64,000 bases of DNA from Anaerofilum sp. An201 (GTDB lineage: Bacteria > Bacillota > Clostridia > Oscillospirales > Ruminococcaceae). A program made the translations under genes and the position numbers. Below, in pieces: positions 1-7,879 of this stretch (positions within the stretch are counted from its first letter, which is position 1; each line of letters opens with the position of its first letter). The stretch spans positions 1 to 64,000 of the forward strand of contig NZ_NFJT01000017.1 in NCBI RefSeq assembly GCF_002160015.1. The letters are read 5' to 3'. Below the pieces are notes generated by a model, which searched no databases, was not told the origin of the DNA, and worked only from the letters and a program-made list of their open reading frames with translations.

Positions 1-1932
1 CCAGTTGATGAGGTCGATGACGGTGTTCACCGCCCCTTTCACGATGCCCACGATGCCGTCCCACACGCCGCCGAAGATGTCCTTCACGCCGTTCCAGGCC
101 TTCTGCCAGCTCCCCGTGAACACGCCGCTCACGAATTCGCACAGCCCCTCCAGCACCCGCAGCACCCCGCCCAGCAGGTCGGACGCCGCCGCCAGCAAAG
201 TGCCGAAGGTGTCCGTGATGTGGTTCAGGGTGGTTTCCACCAGCGGGCCCAGCACCTCCGCCACCGCCTTGCCCAGCGGCAGCAGCGCGCCGTTCCACAG
301 CGAGAGCGCCGCTTCCCCCACCGCGCCCAGCATCTGCGCGGCCTGGTCCCACAGCGGTTTCAGATGCTCCGTCCACAGCCAGTCCAGCTGCTCCATCAGG
401 TGTTCCAGCACCGGGCCGATCATCCTGTCATACACCGTCTGCGCGGTGTCGCCCAGCTTTTCCACGGCGGTGCGGCAGTGTTCCAGCACCGGCCGGCCGT
501 AGGCATCCCACGCCGCGCCGATGCCTTCCAGCATGTCGGTCCCGATCTCGCCCAGCAGCGCAAAGCCCGGCTGCAGGTCCTGCCACAGCGCTTCGAGCAG
601 GTTCCCGCCGCTTTCCAGCGCGGTCTGCGCGCTGTCCCGGGCGGCGCCGAAGATATCAAAAAAGGCGCGGGGGATCCTGTCCTTCAGCCACCCGGCCGCG
701 TCGCTCCACCAGGCTTTCAGCCACCCGGCGTTCCGCGCGGCAACGCCCGGCTTGCGGATCAGCTGGATATCCCCGATGTCCTCCGCTCCGCCTGTGCCGC
801 CCGACGCGCTGCCCGACGCGGCGGCGCTTTCCCGCTGCAAGATGTTCAGCTCGTCGATGCCCACCGTGGCACGGCTGGCCGCCTGGCCCGCCTTTTTGGC
901 CGCGGAGGCGTAGCTGTTCTGGGCGCTGGCCGCCGCCTTGGCCGCCTGCGCCCCCTCCGCCTGCACGCCGGTGAGCACCTCCATCCGCTCGGGGATGCCC
1001 ACGAACTGGATGCCCAGCCATTCGCCCAGCGCGGCCAGGCCGCTGTTGATCTTCGCCAGCAGCTCGTTCACCAGCTGCACCGCCGGCCACAGGACGCTGC
1101 CCAGCGTCTGGCTCACCAGCGCGCAGAAGTCGCTCCAGCGCGCGCCCAGCAGCTGGGTCTGGCCCGCCCAGCTCTCCTGCGTGCGCTCCACCAGCCCCAT
1201 CGCGTCCCGCAGCTGGGTCAGCACATAGGAATAGCGCACGGTGGCGCGGTGGGCCGCCGAAAGTTCGTCGTACACCTGCCCCACGCCCTGCTGCATCTGG
1301 AACTGCTGCCAGGCCAGCCCCTCAAAGCGCATGCCCAGCACCTCCAGCGCGTCGCTGTCGGCCGTGAGGATGCCCGCCAGCGCCTCGGCCGCGCGGTCGG
1401 GCGAGATGCCGTACAGCTTCGCCGCGTCGCCCGCAAGGCCGGCCAGTGTGCGGGACACCTTGCCCGCCTGTTCCTCGGTCATGCCCAGCGCCTTGCCCAG
1501 CAGCAGATACCGCTGCTGGTATTCCCGCGCCTGCATGCCGGTGAGGCCGAAATCCCCCGCCTCGGTGCGGGCGAACTGCTCGGCCAGCTGCCCGGCCCCG
1601 TCGAACACCTCCCGCAGCTGCACCTGCAGATCGCGCAGGCGCTCCCCCAGCTGCACAAAGCTGTCCTTCCCGTCCTCGCCCGCGCCGCGCAGCAGCTCGC
1701 CCAGCGTTTTGGCCGCCTCGCCGCTCTGCTCCAGCGGCAGGCTGATGTGGATCTCCACCGCCTCGCCGATGCTGTCCGCCGCCGACAGCGCGGCCTTTTT
1801 GGTTTCCGCCCACGCCCGTTTCATCGCGGCCGACTGGCTCATCCCGGCGCGGCGGTATTCTCCCGCCAGGCGCGCCGCCATCCCCGCCAGCTCCTGTGCC
1901 TGGTCTTTGTATTGCTCCAGCTCTTCCAGCAT
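1..1932 (-). CDS. Phage tail tape measure protein (3' part off window)
   Basis: The frame is open for 644 codons from an ATG preceded by GAGGGGAAGGAA to the window edge, so the C-terminus is missing. Tape measure proteins set tail length inside the tail tube and help DNA injection. The N-terminus is an alanine/glutamine-rich helical region. Around residues 358-365 is GIDELNIL, resembling the FDELN-type motif common in tape measure proteins of Gram-positive phages. Tryptophan- and glycine-rich segments beyond residue 500 resemble the hydrophobic part of the family. It follows the two chaperone-like genes, as expected. The family assignment is secure; total length is unknown. Confidence 0.88.
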   Translation of the reverse strand, partial: MLEELEQYKDQAQELAGMAARLAGEYRRAGMSQSAAMKRAWAETKKAALSAADSIGEAVEIHISLPLEQSGEAAKTLGELLRGAGEDGKDSFVQLGERLRDLQVQLREVFDGAGQLAEQFARTEAGDFGLTGMQAREYQQRYLLLGKALGMTEEQAGKVSRTLAGLAGDAAKLYGISPDRAAEALAGILTADSDALEVLGMRFEGLAWQQFQMQQGVGQVYDELSAAHRATVRYSYVLTQLRDAMGLVERTQESWAGQTQLLGARWSDFCALVSQTLGSVLWPAVQLVNELLAKINSGLAALGEWLGIQFVGIPERMEVLTGVQAEGAQAAKAAASAQNSYASAAKKAGQAASRATVGIDELNILQRESAAASGSASGGTGGAEDIGDIQLIRKPGVAARNAGWLKAWWSDAAGWLKDRIPRAFFDIFGAARDSAQTALESGGNLLEALWQDLQPGFALLGEIGTDMLEGIGAAWDAYGRPVLEHCRTAVEKLGDTAQTVYDRMIGPVLEHLMEQLDWLWTEHLKPLWDQAAQMLGAVGEAALSLWNGALLPLGKAVAEVLGPLVETTLNHITDTFGTLLAAASDLLGGVLRVLEGLCEFVSGVFTGSWQKAWNGVKDIFGGVWDGIVGIVKGAVNTVIDLINW

Positions 1933-1942
1933 TTCCTTCCCC

Positions 1943-2506
1943 TCACTCTCCCAGCAGTCGTTTCAGCCGCTGCTGCTCGGCCAGCTCTTCGGCGGTATAC
2001 CGCTTTTTCAGCTCCACCTGCGCCCTGTGCATCCGGTAGTACTCCCTCTGCCAGTCGTCCAGCTTTTTTCCGCGGCGCAGACGGTCCCGGATGGACACCA
2101 CCGCCGCCAGCTGCCCCTGCCCGATGGCCCCGTACCAGGCCAGGAAGGTCCACCAGTGACAGAAGGGCAGCGCCCGCACCTCGCACCCCGCCACCCGGTT
2201 GATGTCGGCCACGATGAGCGCTTCGTCCTGCTGCCAGTCCACAAGGCGCGGCCCGGCCGGGCCCTTCTGCTCCTGCCCGCCGCCCAGAAACCACAGCATC
2301 CGCTCCAGCGCCTGCCGCCAGAAGGCCGGCGGGATCTCCTCAAACCGGTCGTAGAACAGCGCAAGGCAGATATACACCCGCTCGCGCTCGTCCTCATCCG
2401 GGTCGTCCAGGCGCTGCAGGATCTCCAGCGCGTCCCGGTAGTCGGCATGGATGGCGCGCGGTTCACCCCCCACCTCCAGGCTGCGGGGAAGGCTCCAGCC
2501 GCTCAC
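1943..2506 (-). CDS. Gp15-family phage tail assembly protein
   Basis: This is a 187-residue acidic protein rich in Trp and Tyr, resembling the bacteriophage Gp15 family that sits just before the tape measure gene. The start is taken as a GTG whose first bases overlap the TGA stop of the upstream gene. That gives a protein beginning MSGWSLPRSLEVGG; a longer reading from 2602 would add low-complexity Arg/Gly sequence from another gene's frame. A central segment ADYRDALEILQRL and a later WWTFLAWYGAIG are typical of the family. It probably acts with the preceding protein as the chaperone pair loading the tape measure. Confidence 0.75.
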   Translation of the reverse strand: MSGWSLPRSLEVGGEPRAIHADYRDALEILQRLDDPDEDERERVYICLALFYDRFEEIPPAFWRQALERMLWFLGGGQEQKGPAGPRLVDWQQDEALIVADINRVAGCEVRALPFCHWWTFLAWYGAIGQGQLAAVVSIRDRLRRGKKLDDWQREYYRMHRAQVELKKRYTAEELAEQQRLKRLLGE

Positions 2507-2940
2507 TGTCCGGCGGCGGCGCGGCGCTCGTCCGCCTCGGCCACCGCCTGCCGGGCCCGCAGCTGCATCCGCCGCATGGCGTGCTGCTCGATCTCCGGCC
2601 ACACCGCCTCCAGCAGATTGCCCAGCACGGTGTGCCCGTTTTCGGCCAACGCGAACAGCCCCGCGCCGCCCAATGCGGCCTCCAGCTGGTCCAGGTCTCC
2701 GAACATCCCGCCCAGCAGCCGGCGCAGTTCCCCGTCCGCGCGGGCCAGCTCCGCCAGAGCGGCCGGGCCCTGCGGCCCGGCCTTCTGCTGTTCGGCGACG
2801 GTTTTCTGCATCGCTTCCAGCTTTTTATTGCATTCCAGAAACCGGCTGTACAGCGCGGGGTCGGCCGGGTTGAACCGCAGCACGCCCCGCCCGTTCACGC
2901 GGTATTCCCGCACGCCGGTGTCGATGGTGAGTTCCTGCAT
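2503..2940 (-). CDS. Phage tail assembly chaperone-like protein
   Basis: This 145-residue protein lies between the major tail protein and the Gp15-like gene, the usual site of the first tail assembly chaperone. It begins MQELTIDTGVREYRVNG, a short beta-rich N-terminus, followed by a helical region of alternating charged residues and Leu (about residues 35-140). The placement supports a role binding the tape measure during tail assembly. No catalytic motif is visible. The start has a good AGGAGA-type ribosome site. The function comes from position and general fold character rather than a diagnostic motif. Confidence 0.6.
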   Translation of the reverse strand: MQELTIDTGVREYRVNGRGVLRFNPADPALYSRFLECNKKLEAMQKTVAEQQKAGPQGPAALAELARADGELRRLLGGMFGDLDQLEAALGGAGLFALAENGHTVLGNLLEAVWPEIEQHAMRRMQLRARQAVAEADERRAAAGQ

Positions 2941-2955
2941 CGCCGCTCTCCTTTC

Positions 2956-3456
2956 TCACACGCCCGCCTCGGTGGAGAAGGCGTTGGTGTCGGGGTCGAA
3001 GAAGCCCGCCACCGGCGCCCCCTTGTAGTGCAGGGTGAAGGGGATCTGGTAGCCGGCCGAATCGCCGCCGTAGCTGCTCACCTCGATCACCGCGTCGTCC
3101 TTCACGGCGGGGAAGCCGTTGGTCTGCTTTTCCTCCCACAGGTGCACCTCGACGACGGTGGTGTTGCAGTCGTCCAGCACCAGGCCCCCGTCCACGATCG
3201 CCTGCAGGCGGGCAAACAGCGGGTCGCCTTTTTCGGCGTAGTAGGGCTCCACGCTGCCGCTCTTTTCGTAGCTGGCCAGCAGCACGCTGGTCTCGCCCAG
3301 GATGTTCTTGGTCTTCTGCACGTCGGCGCTCATCTCGGGGGCGTATTCCTCCAGGTCCTTGCCGATGCGCACATAGCTGGGTTCGCCCTCCTCCAGCGCG
3401 GCGGGAAGCGCCGCGTCAACGTAGTGGGCCATGTATTTGCGTTCGATCTTTGCCAT
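2956..3456 (-). CDS. Phage major tail protein
   Basis: This 166-residue protein has the size and composition of siphovirus tail tube proteins. It starts MAKIERKYMAHYVDA, is acidic and predicted mostly beta, and has a central TVVEVHLWEEKQ strand and a C-terminal PFTLHYKGAPVAGFF segment like tail tube subunits of Firmicute phages. Tail tube subunits stack as hexameric rings around the tape measure. It sits just after the putative tail completion gene and before the chaperones, in canonical order. An AAGGAGAG ribosome site precedes the ATG. Confidence 0.75.
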   Translation of the reverse strand: MAKIERKYMAHYVDAALPAALEEGEPSYVRIGKDLEEYAPEMSADVQKTKNILGETSVLLASYEKSGSVEPYYAEKGDPLFARLQAIVDGGLVLDDCNTTVVEVHLWEEKQTNGFPAVKDDAVIEVSSYGGDSAGYQIPFTLHYKGAPVAGFFDPDTNAFSTEAGV

Positions 3457-3459
3457 AAA

Positions 3460-3888
3460 TCAGCTCTCCTTTTCCTCTGTTTCGTATTCGAGGGTGACGC
3501 GGATGCGCCACACCGTTTCGCCGTCCGCCCGGCCGCGCAGGATGCCCGCGCTCTCGGCCTGCGCCCAGGTGCGCGAGGCGCCCAGCCGGGGCACGAGGCC
3601 CCGCGCGCTCTGGCCGCGCAGCCAGCCCTGAAAGTCCAGCATCCACTGGCCCATCTCGCCCGCAGCGGGGCTTCCGGGCGGCGCATACAGCGCCCGCAGC
3701 AGCCAGAAGGCCGCCCGGGTGCGCACACAGGCGCCGCCGCAGATGCTCTCCCTGCGCTCCAGCGCTTCGCTCCCCGCAAAAAACAGGCCGGCCGCCGGCG
3801 TTCTGTCCAGCTGCTCGGCCGTCAGACCTTCCAGGCCGCCGCCCTCCCATCCGGCCAGCCAGGCGCGGACCGCTTCCATCTGTTCCAT
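3460..3888 (-). CDS. Phage tail completion / minor capsid-like protein
   Basis: This 142-residue protein is encoded immediately before the major tail protein, the place of the tail terminator or minor capsid protein in Clostridia phages. It has an N-terminal helical part with ICGGACVRTRAAFWLL near the middle and a C-terminal beta segment ending VWRIRVTLEYETEEKES. The C-terminal RVTLEYE strand resembles tail-completion proteins that cap the tail tube and join it to the head. No motif proves this, so the call rests on gene order and size. Confidence 0.55.
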   Translation of the reverse strand: MEQMEAVRAWLAGWEGGGLEGLTAEQLDRTPAAGLFFAGSEALERRESICGGACVRTRAAFWLLRALYAPPGSPAAGEMGQWMLDFQGWLRGQSARGLVPRLGASRTWAQAESAGILRGRADGETVWRIRVTLEYETEEKES

Positions 3889-3889
3889 C

Positions 3890-4267
3890 TCAACCCCCCG
3901 CTTCCACGTGGCACGGCTCCGTGCCCCAAAAGCACTGCCGCACCCATTCCAGCGTCACCGCGCCGCCCTCGCACAGCGCGTCCCACTGGGCGGGAGACGT
4001 CACCGCCTCGCCCTCGCCGCGCAGCACCCGGTCGCCGGGGCGGGGCAGCTCCATCCCCTCGCCCAGCGGCACCACCAGCAAGAACGACCGCTCCTGCCTG
4101 TACTCGCCCGCGTTCAGCTTTTCGGTGGCGGTGATGTCCAGAAAGGCGCGCGGCAGCACCCATTTGCGGCAGGAGAAGGCGCCGCCCTGCCCGAACGACG
4201 CCCGGTACAGGGTGACGGTCTGGTCGCACAGGCGGTAGTCGGGGCCGCCGGGGCGCACGTTCCTCAT
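3890..4267 (-). CDS. Phage head-tail joining / minor capsid protein
   Basis: The start is taken at the ATG whose ATGA overlaps the stop of the upstream connector gene, giving 125 residues; three codons further upstream would also be in frame. The protein is beta-rich (RLCDQTVTLYRASF near the N-terminus, RSFLLVVPLGEGMELPRPGDRVL in the middle) and resembles small capsid-decoration or stopper proteins found between the connector and the tail-completion gene. Position and translational coupling support a neck component. The exact family is not certain. Confidence 0.5.
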   Translation of the reverse strand: MRNVRPGGPDYRLCDQTVTLYRASFGQGGAFSCRKWVLPRAFLDITATEKLNAGEYRQERSFLLVVPLGEGMELPRPGDRVLRGEGEAVTSPAQWDALCEGGAVTLEWVRQCFWGTEPCHVEAGG

Positions 4268-4611
4268 CCGCCGCACCCCCTGAAAATCTCCAGATACAGC
4301 CCGGCGCAGCGGTACAGCTCGCTGCTCTGGGCGGCGGGGGAGGTGTCGGGCAGGGTGGCGTTTGTGTGGCTGGCGCTGGTCTGGCCCACCTTCACGCTGC
4401 CGGCCAGGCGGGCGGCGTCGGCTTGCTCAAAAAAGTACAGCGCGTCAGCCATCGCGCACACCGCCTTTTGTCTGGCCTCCTGCTCGCCCTTCACCACATA
4501 CACCCGCTCCAGGCGCTGCAGCACGTCCTCGGCGCGGGCGGCCAGACGGTCGAACTGCGCGGGGGGCAGGCTGTCGCCCTGGTAGACGTTCTGATAAAAG
4601 GCGTAGTCCAT
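4264..4611 (-). CDS. Phage head-tail connector protein
   Basis: This 115-residue, mostly helical protein is encoded directly after the capsid gene. It starts MDYAFYQNVYQGDSLP and contains QFDRLAARAEDVLQRL followed by a second helix with AVCAMADALYFFEQ. That helical layout and place match the gp6/SPP1 gp15-type adaptor that binds below the portal ring. The last codons overlap the next gene by ATGA. No enzymatic role is expected. Confidence 0.65.
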   Translation of the reverse strand: MDYAFYQNVYQGDSLPPAQFDRLAARAEDVLQRLERVYVVKGEQEARQKAVCAMADALYFFEQADAARLAGSVKVGQTSASHTNATLPDTSPAAQSSELYRCAGLYLEIFRGCGG

Positions 4612-4615
4612 CCCG

Positions 4616-5488
4616 TCACCCCACGGCCTTGTGGCTCACATACACGCCGGCGGTCTTGTTCTGGTAGACGTCGGCGATGCCCACATTGCGGTAGCCGAAC
4701 TTCCAGGCGTCGGCGTCGGGGTTCTGGTCGGGGTCGATGATCTTGGGCGCCACATGCTTTTCAAACTGGATCACAGCGCCCTTGTGGATCACCATGAAGT
4801 TGATGTCGGCGGCGCCGGTATCCTTTTCATAGCCGCCCTCGGTCTCGCCGGTGCGGCCGCTCTTCTGCTTGATGGCGGTGTAGAAACGGGTGTGCGGCAC
4901 CAGCGCCACCCCGGCAAAGCGCGCCAGCACCTGGCGGCTGGCGTCGCCGTCCATGTCCTCGATCATGCCGTGCAGGGTGGGGGTGATGAACAGATAGCGC
5001 TCCTCGGCGGGCACCTCGGCCTCGTCCATCGCGTTCACCGCCTTGCGCAGCGCGGCGATGACGGCGGCGCCGTTTTCCAGCGTCTCCTCGGCCTCGCCCA
5101 CGCCCTCCTTGGCGCAGTAGCTGGCGAAGCGGAAGGCGTCCAGCTCGGGCGCCACCTTGGTGCGGATGAACTCTCCCGCCAGCTGGCCGAAGGCGATGCC
5201 GGCGGTCTCGGCATCGTCCATGCGGTCCACGCTGAACATGCGGCCGCGGTCGAAGTTGCACTTGACCGTCTCGTTGGTGAGGGTGACGTCGCCGGCGGCA
5301 TAGCCGGTGTTGCGGTCGTAGTTGCCCAGCCCCTGCATCTCCAGCATCGGGATCACCAGCTCGTTGGCGTTGGCGCCCTGCTGCACCAGTTCGGGCGAGC
5401 CGTCCAGCACGGCGGTGAGGGCGGCGGTTTTATACACCTCGTCCAGCATCGGGACAAAGGTCTTGGCGAGTGCGATGTTGTTTGCCAT
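4616..5488 (-). CDS. Phage major capsid protein
   Basis: This 290-residue protein starts MANNIALAKTFVPMLDEVYK, an N-terminus common to HK97-fold capsid proteins of Clostridia prophages. ALTAVLDGSPELVQQGANANELVIPMLEM follows in two blocks, then a long acidic middle domain, and a C-terminal segment with HVAPKIIDPDQNPDADAW and NVGIADVYQNKTAGVYV that matches the P-domain and beta-tongue end of the family. It follows the scaffold gene, as expected. There is no large N-terminal delta domain, which fits use of a separate scaffold protein. Confidence 0.88.
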   Translation of the reverse strand: MANNIALAKTFVPMLDEVYKTAALTAVLDGSPELVQQGANANELVIPMLEMQGLGNYDRNTGYAAGDVTLTNETVKCNFDRGRMFSVDRMDDAETAGIAFGQLAGEFIRTKVAPELDAFRFASYCAKEGVGEAEETLENGAAVIAALRKAVNAMDEAEVPAEERYLFITPTLHGMIEDMDGDASRQVLARFAGVALVPHTRFYTAIKQKSGRTGETEGGYEKDTGAADINFMVIHKGAVIQFEKHVAPKIIDPDQNPDADAWKFGYRNVGIADVYQNKTAGVYVSHKAVG

Positions 5489-5507
5489 TGCGTGTTTCCT
5501 CTCTTTC

Positions 5508-6062
5508 TCAGTTCACAGACTGTGCCGGCAGGCCGAAGGCGGCGCGAAGGGCCGCGCCGGGATCGGATGCCGCGGGTGTGGTGCCGGTGCCGCCCGCATA
5601 GGCTGCTGCGGCGGCCGGCTCGAACAGGTAGCTGCTGTCTTTGGCCAGCGCATCCAGCGCGGCCGGGATGTCGGCGTCGGGGTCGGCGCTGCTGCGCAGG
5701 GCGTCCAGATCCAGCAGGGCCTTGATGGCCTTCGTGCTGCGGCCGCGGGCCTTGCCGATGGCGGCGTCCAGCCGGGCGTCGAACCGCACGGCGGCCACCT
5801 GCTCCTGCGCCTCCTGTGCGGCGCGGCGGGCTTTTTCCTCCCACGCGGCGGCGGCCTGCTGCAAGCCCTCCACATCCAGCGCCTTGTAGCGTTCGATGGT
5901 GCGGTTTGCCTCCTCCATCTGCCCGCGCAGGGTTTTCAGCTCGGTGTTCTTGGCGTCAAAGTCCGCTTTGGCCACAAAGCCTTTGCCGATCTCGGCGCTG
6001 ACCGCCCTGTCGATCTCCTCGGTGTAGCCTTCCCCCAGGATGCCTTTCAACCATTCCAGCAT
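5508..6062 (-). CDS. Phage scaffold protein (GP20-like minor structural protein)
   Basis: This 184-residue acidic, alanine-rich protein has a coiled-coil middle (about residues 25-95, including ADFDAKNTELKTLRGQMEE and EEKARRAAQEAQEQ) and RFDARLDAAIGKARGRSTKAI in the C-terminal half. That arrangement is characteristic of the GP20 family, which guides capsid assembly. The start MLEWLKGILG follows a GGAGAAAGGAAAACGT ribosome region; a longer in-frame reading to 6140 lacks a good site. It lies directly before the capsid gene and after a 282-base gap holding a terminator. Confidence 0.8.
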   Translation of the reverse strand: MLEWLKGILGEGYTEEIDRAVSAEIGKGFVAKADFDAKNTELKTLRGQMEEANRTIERYKALDVEGLQQAAAAWEEKARRAAQEAQEQVAAVRFDARLDAAIGKARGRSTKAIKALLDLDALRSSADPDADIPAALDALAKDSSYLFEPAAAAAYAGGTGTTPAASDPGAALRAAFGLPAQSVN

Positions 6063-6344
6063 ACGTTTTCCTTTCTCCGCTGTCCTTTTTGTCGGGCCAG
6101 TCCCCGTATTGCGGTGCCCCATTTGTTGTCCCCCGGGCAAAGGGGTAATGTACAGGGATAAAAATGGCCCGCCCCCCCTTCATGCAGGGTGAACAGGCAT
6201 AGAAAAAGGCCCGCCGCCCGGGTGGGCGGTGAGCCTTGCGTTTTGCAAAAGTCGAAATCTGAACCTTGCACGCGCGAAAGCTTGTGATGGGACAAACAAA
6301 AGCGGCCTACTGCTCGCTAACTTTCGTGAGATGCTTTGAATAGC
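6063..6344 (-). other. Non-coding gap inside the phage late operon
   Basis: Between the portal stop and the scaffold start are 282 bases with no credible gene. The gap holds one clear intrinsic terminator (annotated separately) and the scaffold ribosome site. Siphoviruses of this layout usually carry a minor head (MuF-like) protein here. The sequence beside the portal stop contains no decayed frame that I can recognise as such a protein. Confidence 0.6.
6202..6237 (-). terminator. Intrinsic terminator downstream of portal gene
   Basis: On the minus strand a stem pairs AAGGC with GCCTT and, inside it, CCGCCC with GGGCGG around a four-base loop, followed by a T-rich run. It lies about 110 bases past the portal stop. 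It would limit readthrough from the terminase/portal genes into the capsid genes unless antitermination or a second promoter is used. Confidence 0.75.
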
Positions 6345-7676
6345 TTACAGTATGCCCTGCGGCATATACTTTTGGCGCACGGCGGCGAGGTCGGCCTCGC
6401 TCTCCCAGGGCAGGCCGTATTTCCAGGCCAGCGCGATCTCCGGCCGCAGCATCCCGTCCTTCACCATCTGCATGGTCTCGGCCCAGGCCTTGTCCTTGTC
6501 GTACAGCACGCCGTTGCCCCACTCCACGGCCGCGTCGTCGTCGTTCAGGGCGGATGCGCCGGGCACGCCGTACAGCGTCCCCAGCTGCCCGCACAGCACC
6601 AGCGTCCGGCGCAGCGCCGTCTCCCACATCTGCTGCAGGTCCTGGATGGTGAGGGCGTAGTCGCCCTGGCTGCTGGTGACCTCGGTGGCGGTGCGCGGGG
6701 CGGCCTCCACTTCGCCCAACAGGCCCCGCTTCAGGCCGATCAGGCTTTCCAGGTTGCGCAGATATTCGCGTTTGCGCTCCAGGAAGCTCTGCTGGCGCAG
6801 CGCGGGGGAAAAGACGGTCAGGCCGGTGGTCTCGGGGTCGTCGTCCAGCCCCACGAACAGGCCCGGCGGCAGCTCGGCTCTGCTGCTGCCCGGGCGGCGG
6901 CGCAGCAGGTCGGCCGAGGCGAACACCCGGCTCTGCCCGTTGTCGAACTCGCGGGCCAGCTGCCGCTCGTTGCGGTTGATGCTGTGGATCAGCCCCGCCG
7001 CCGCGGCGTAGACGCTCACCGGCTCGCTGCTGCCGTCCACGCAGTTTTCCAGGCTCATCCGCAGCGGCACAAGGCCCAGCCCGCTCACCCCCGGCAGCTC
7101 CAGCACCGGCTGCAGGGCGGCGTACTGCGGCAGCGCCGCCAGCCCCACCGGGCTGCCCAGGCTGCCCGCGCTGTGGGACACGAACAGCCGGTTTTCAATG
7201 CGCACCCCTCTGGCGGTCTGGGTGCGGCGCTCGAGCAGGGTATACCATTTGCCGCTCTGGCGGGTCACCTCGGCAGACACAAGGTCGTTTACCTCTCCCT
7301 GTGCGTCCCGTCCCAGCACCGCCACCGCGTCCCGGCGCATGACGGCAAAGGAAAATCCGTCCGGCCCGGGCAGCGGCTTCAGCCAGCATTCGCCGCCGAT
7401 CAGCGCCAGCTGCACCGCCTTGCGGCGCACCGTTTCCAGACCGCGCAGCACCTGCCGCGCAAACTCGCTGCGCCCCGCGGCGCTGTATTCGGAAAAACAG
7501 GCGCGGCCCAGCCGCCCCACGATCGCCACCGGCAGCCGCTGGCAGGGGTCCTCCTCCTCGGTCACCGCATCGTCGAAATACAGCCGGAACCAGTCCTCCA
7601 CCGCCGCCTGCATCGCCGGGCCGGTGCAGTCCTTCGCGCCGGGGAAGGCCTGTTCCAGCCCCCGCAGCATGCTCAT
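6345..7676 (-). CDS. Phage portal protein (SPP1-type)
   Basis: This 443-residue protein forms the dodecameric DNA entry pore of the capsid. The start is the ATG (MSMLRGLEQAFPG) overlapping the preceding stop as ATGA; the longer open frame is Arg/Pro-rich noise. Recognisable features include the N-terminal helical part with EDWFRLYFDD, the stem-like region around SLENCVDGSSEPVSVYAAA, LIHSINRNERQLAREF, and a C-terminal EAAPRTATEVTSSQGD segment common in SPP1-like portals. Length fits the family (about 430-500). It follows large terminase, as in most siphoviruses. Confidence 0.88.
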   Translation of the reverse strand: MSMLRGLEQAFPGAKDCTGPAMQAAVEDWFRLYFDDAVTEEEDPCQRLPVAIVGRLGRACFSEYSAAGRSEFARQVLRGLETVRRKAVQLALIGGECWLKPLPGPDGFSFAVMRRDAVAVLGRDAQGEVNDLVSAEVTRQSGKWYTLLERRTQTARGVRIENRLFVSHSAGSLGSPVGLAALPQYAALQPVLELPGVSGLGLVPLRMSLENCVDGSSEPVSVYAAAAGLIHSINRNERQLAREFDNGQSRVFASADLLRRRPGSSRAELPPGLFVGLDDDPETTGLTVFSPALRQQSFLERKREYLRNLESLIGLKRGLLGEVEAAPRTATEVTSSQGDYALTIQDLQQMWETALRRTLVLCGQLGTLYGVPGASALNDDDAAVEWGNGVLYDKDKAWAETMQMVKDGMLRPEIALAWKYGLPWESEADLAAVRQKYMPQGIL

Positions 7677-7879
7677 ACGCTCTCCCCTCCTCCGGTCTGC
7701 ACGATCACCCTGCGCTGGGCGCGCAGGCCCACCTCCAGCCCGTCCAGATAGGCGTGCAGGCGGGCGTTCTCCCCCTTCAACTCCCGCACGCGCTCGGCCA
7801 GGCGGCGGTTCTCGGCTTCCAGCTGTTCGGCCGCCCAGTCGGGCAGCCAGCGGCTGAGCCATTTGTTCAGTCTGTTCAT
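7673..7879 (-). CDS. Small coiled-coil phage protein
   Basis: This 68-residue protein is fitted exactly between large terminase and portal, with ATGA overlaps at both ends, so it is almost certainly translated. It begins with a Trp-rich amphipathic segment (MNRLNKWLSRWLPDWAAEQL), then a heptad-like region with AENRRLAERVRELKGENARL, and ends polar. The leucine-zipper character suggests a dimer or an adaptor between terminase and portal. I do not recognise a named family; the function is unknown. Confidence 0.7.
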   Translation of the reverse strand: MNRLNKWLSRWLPDWAAEQLEAENRRLAERVRELKGENARLHAYLDGLEVGLRAQRRVIVQTGGGESV

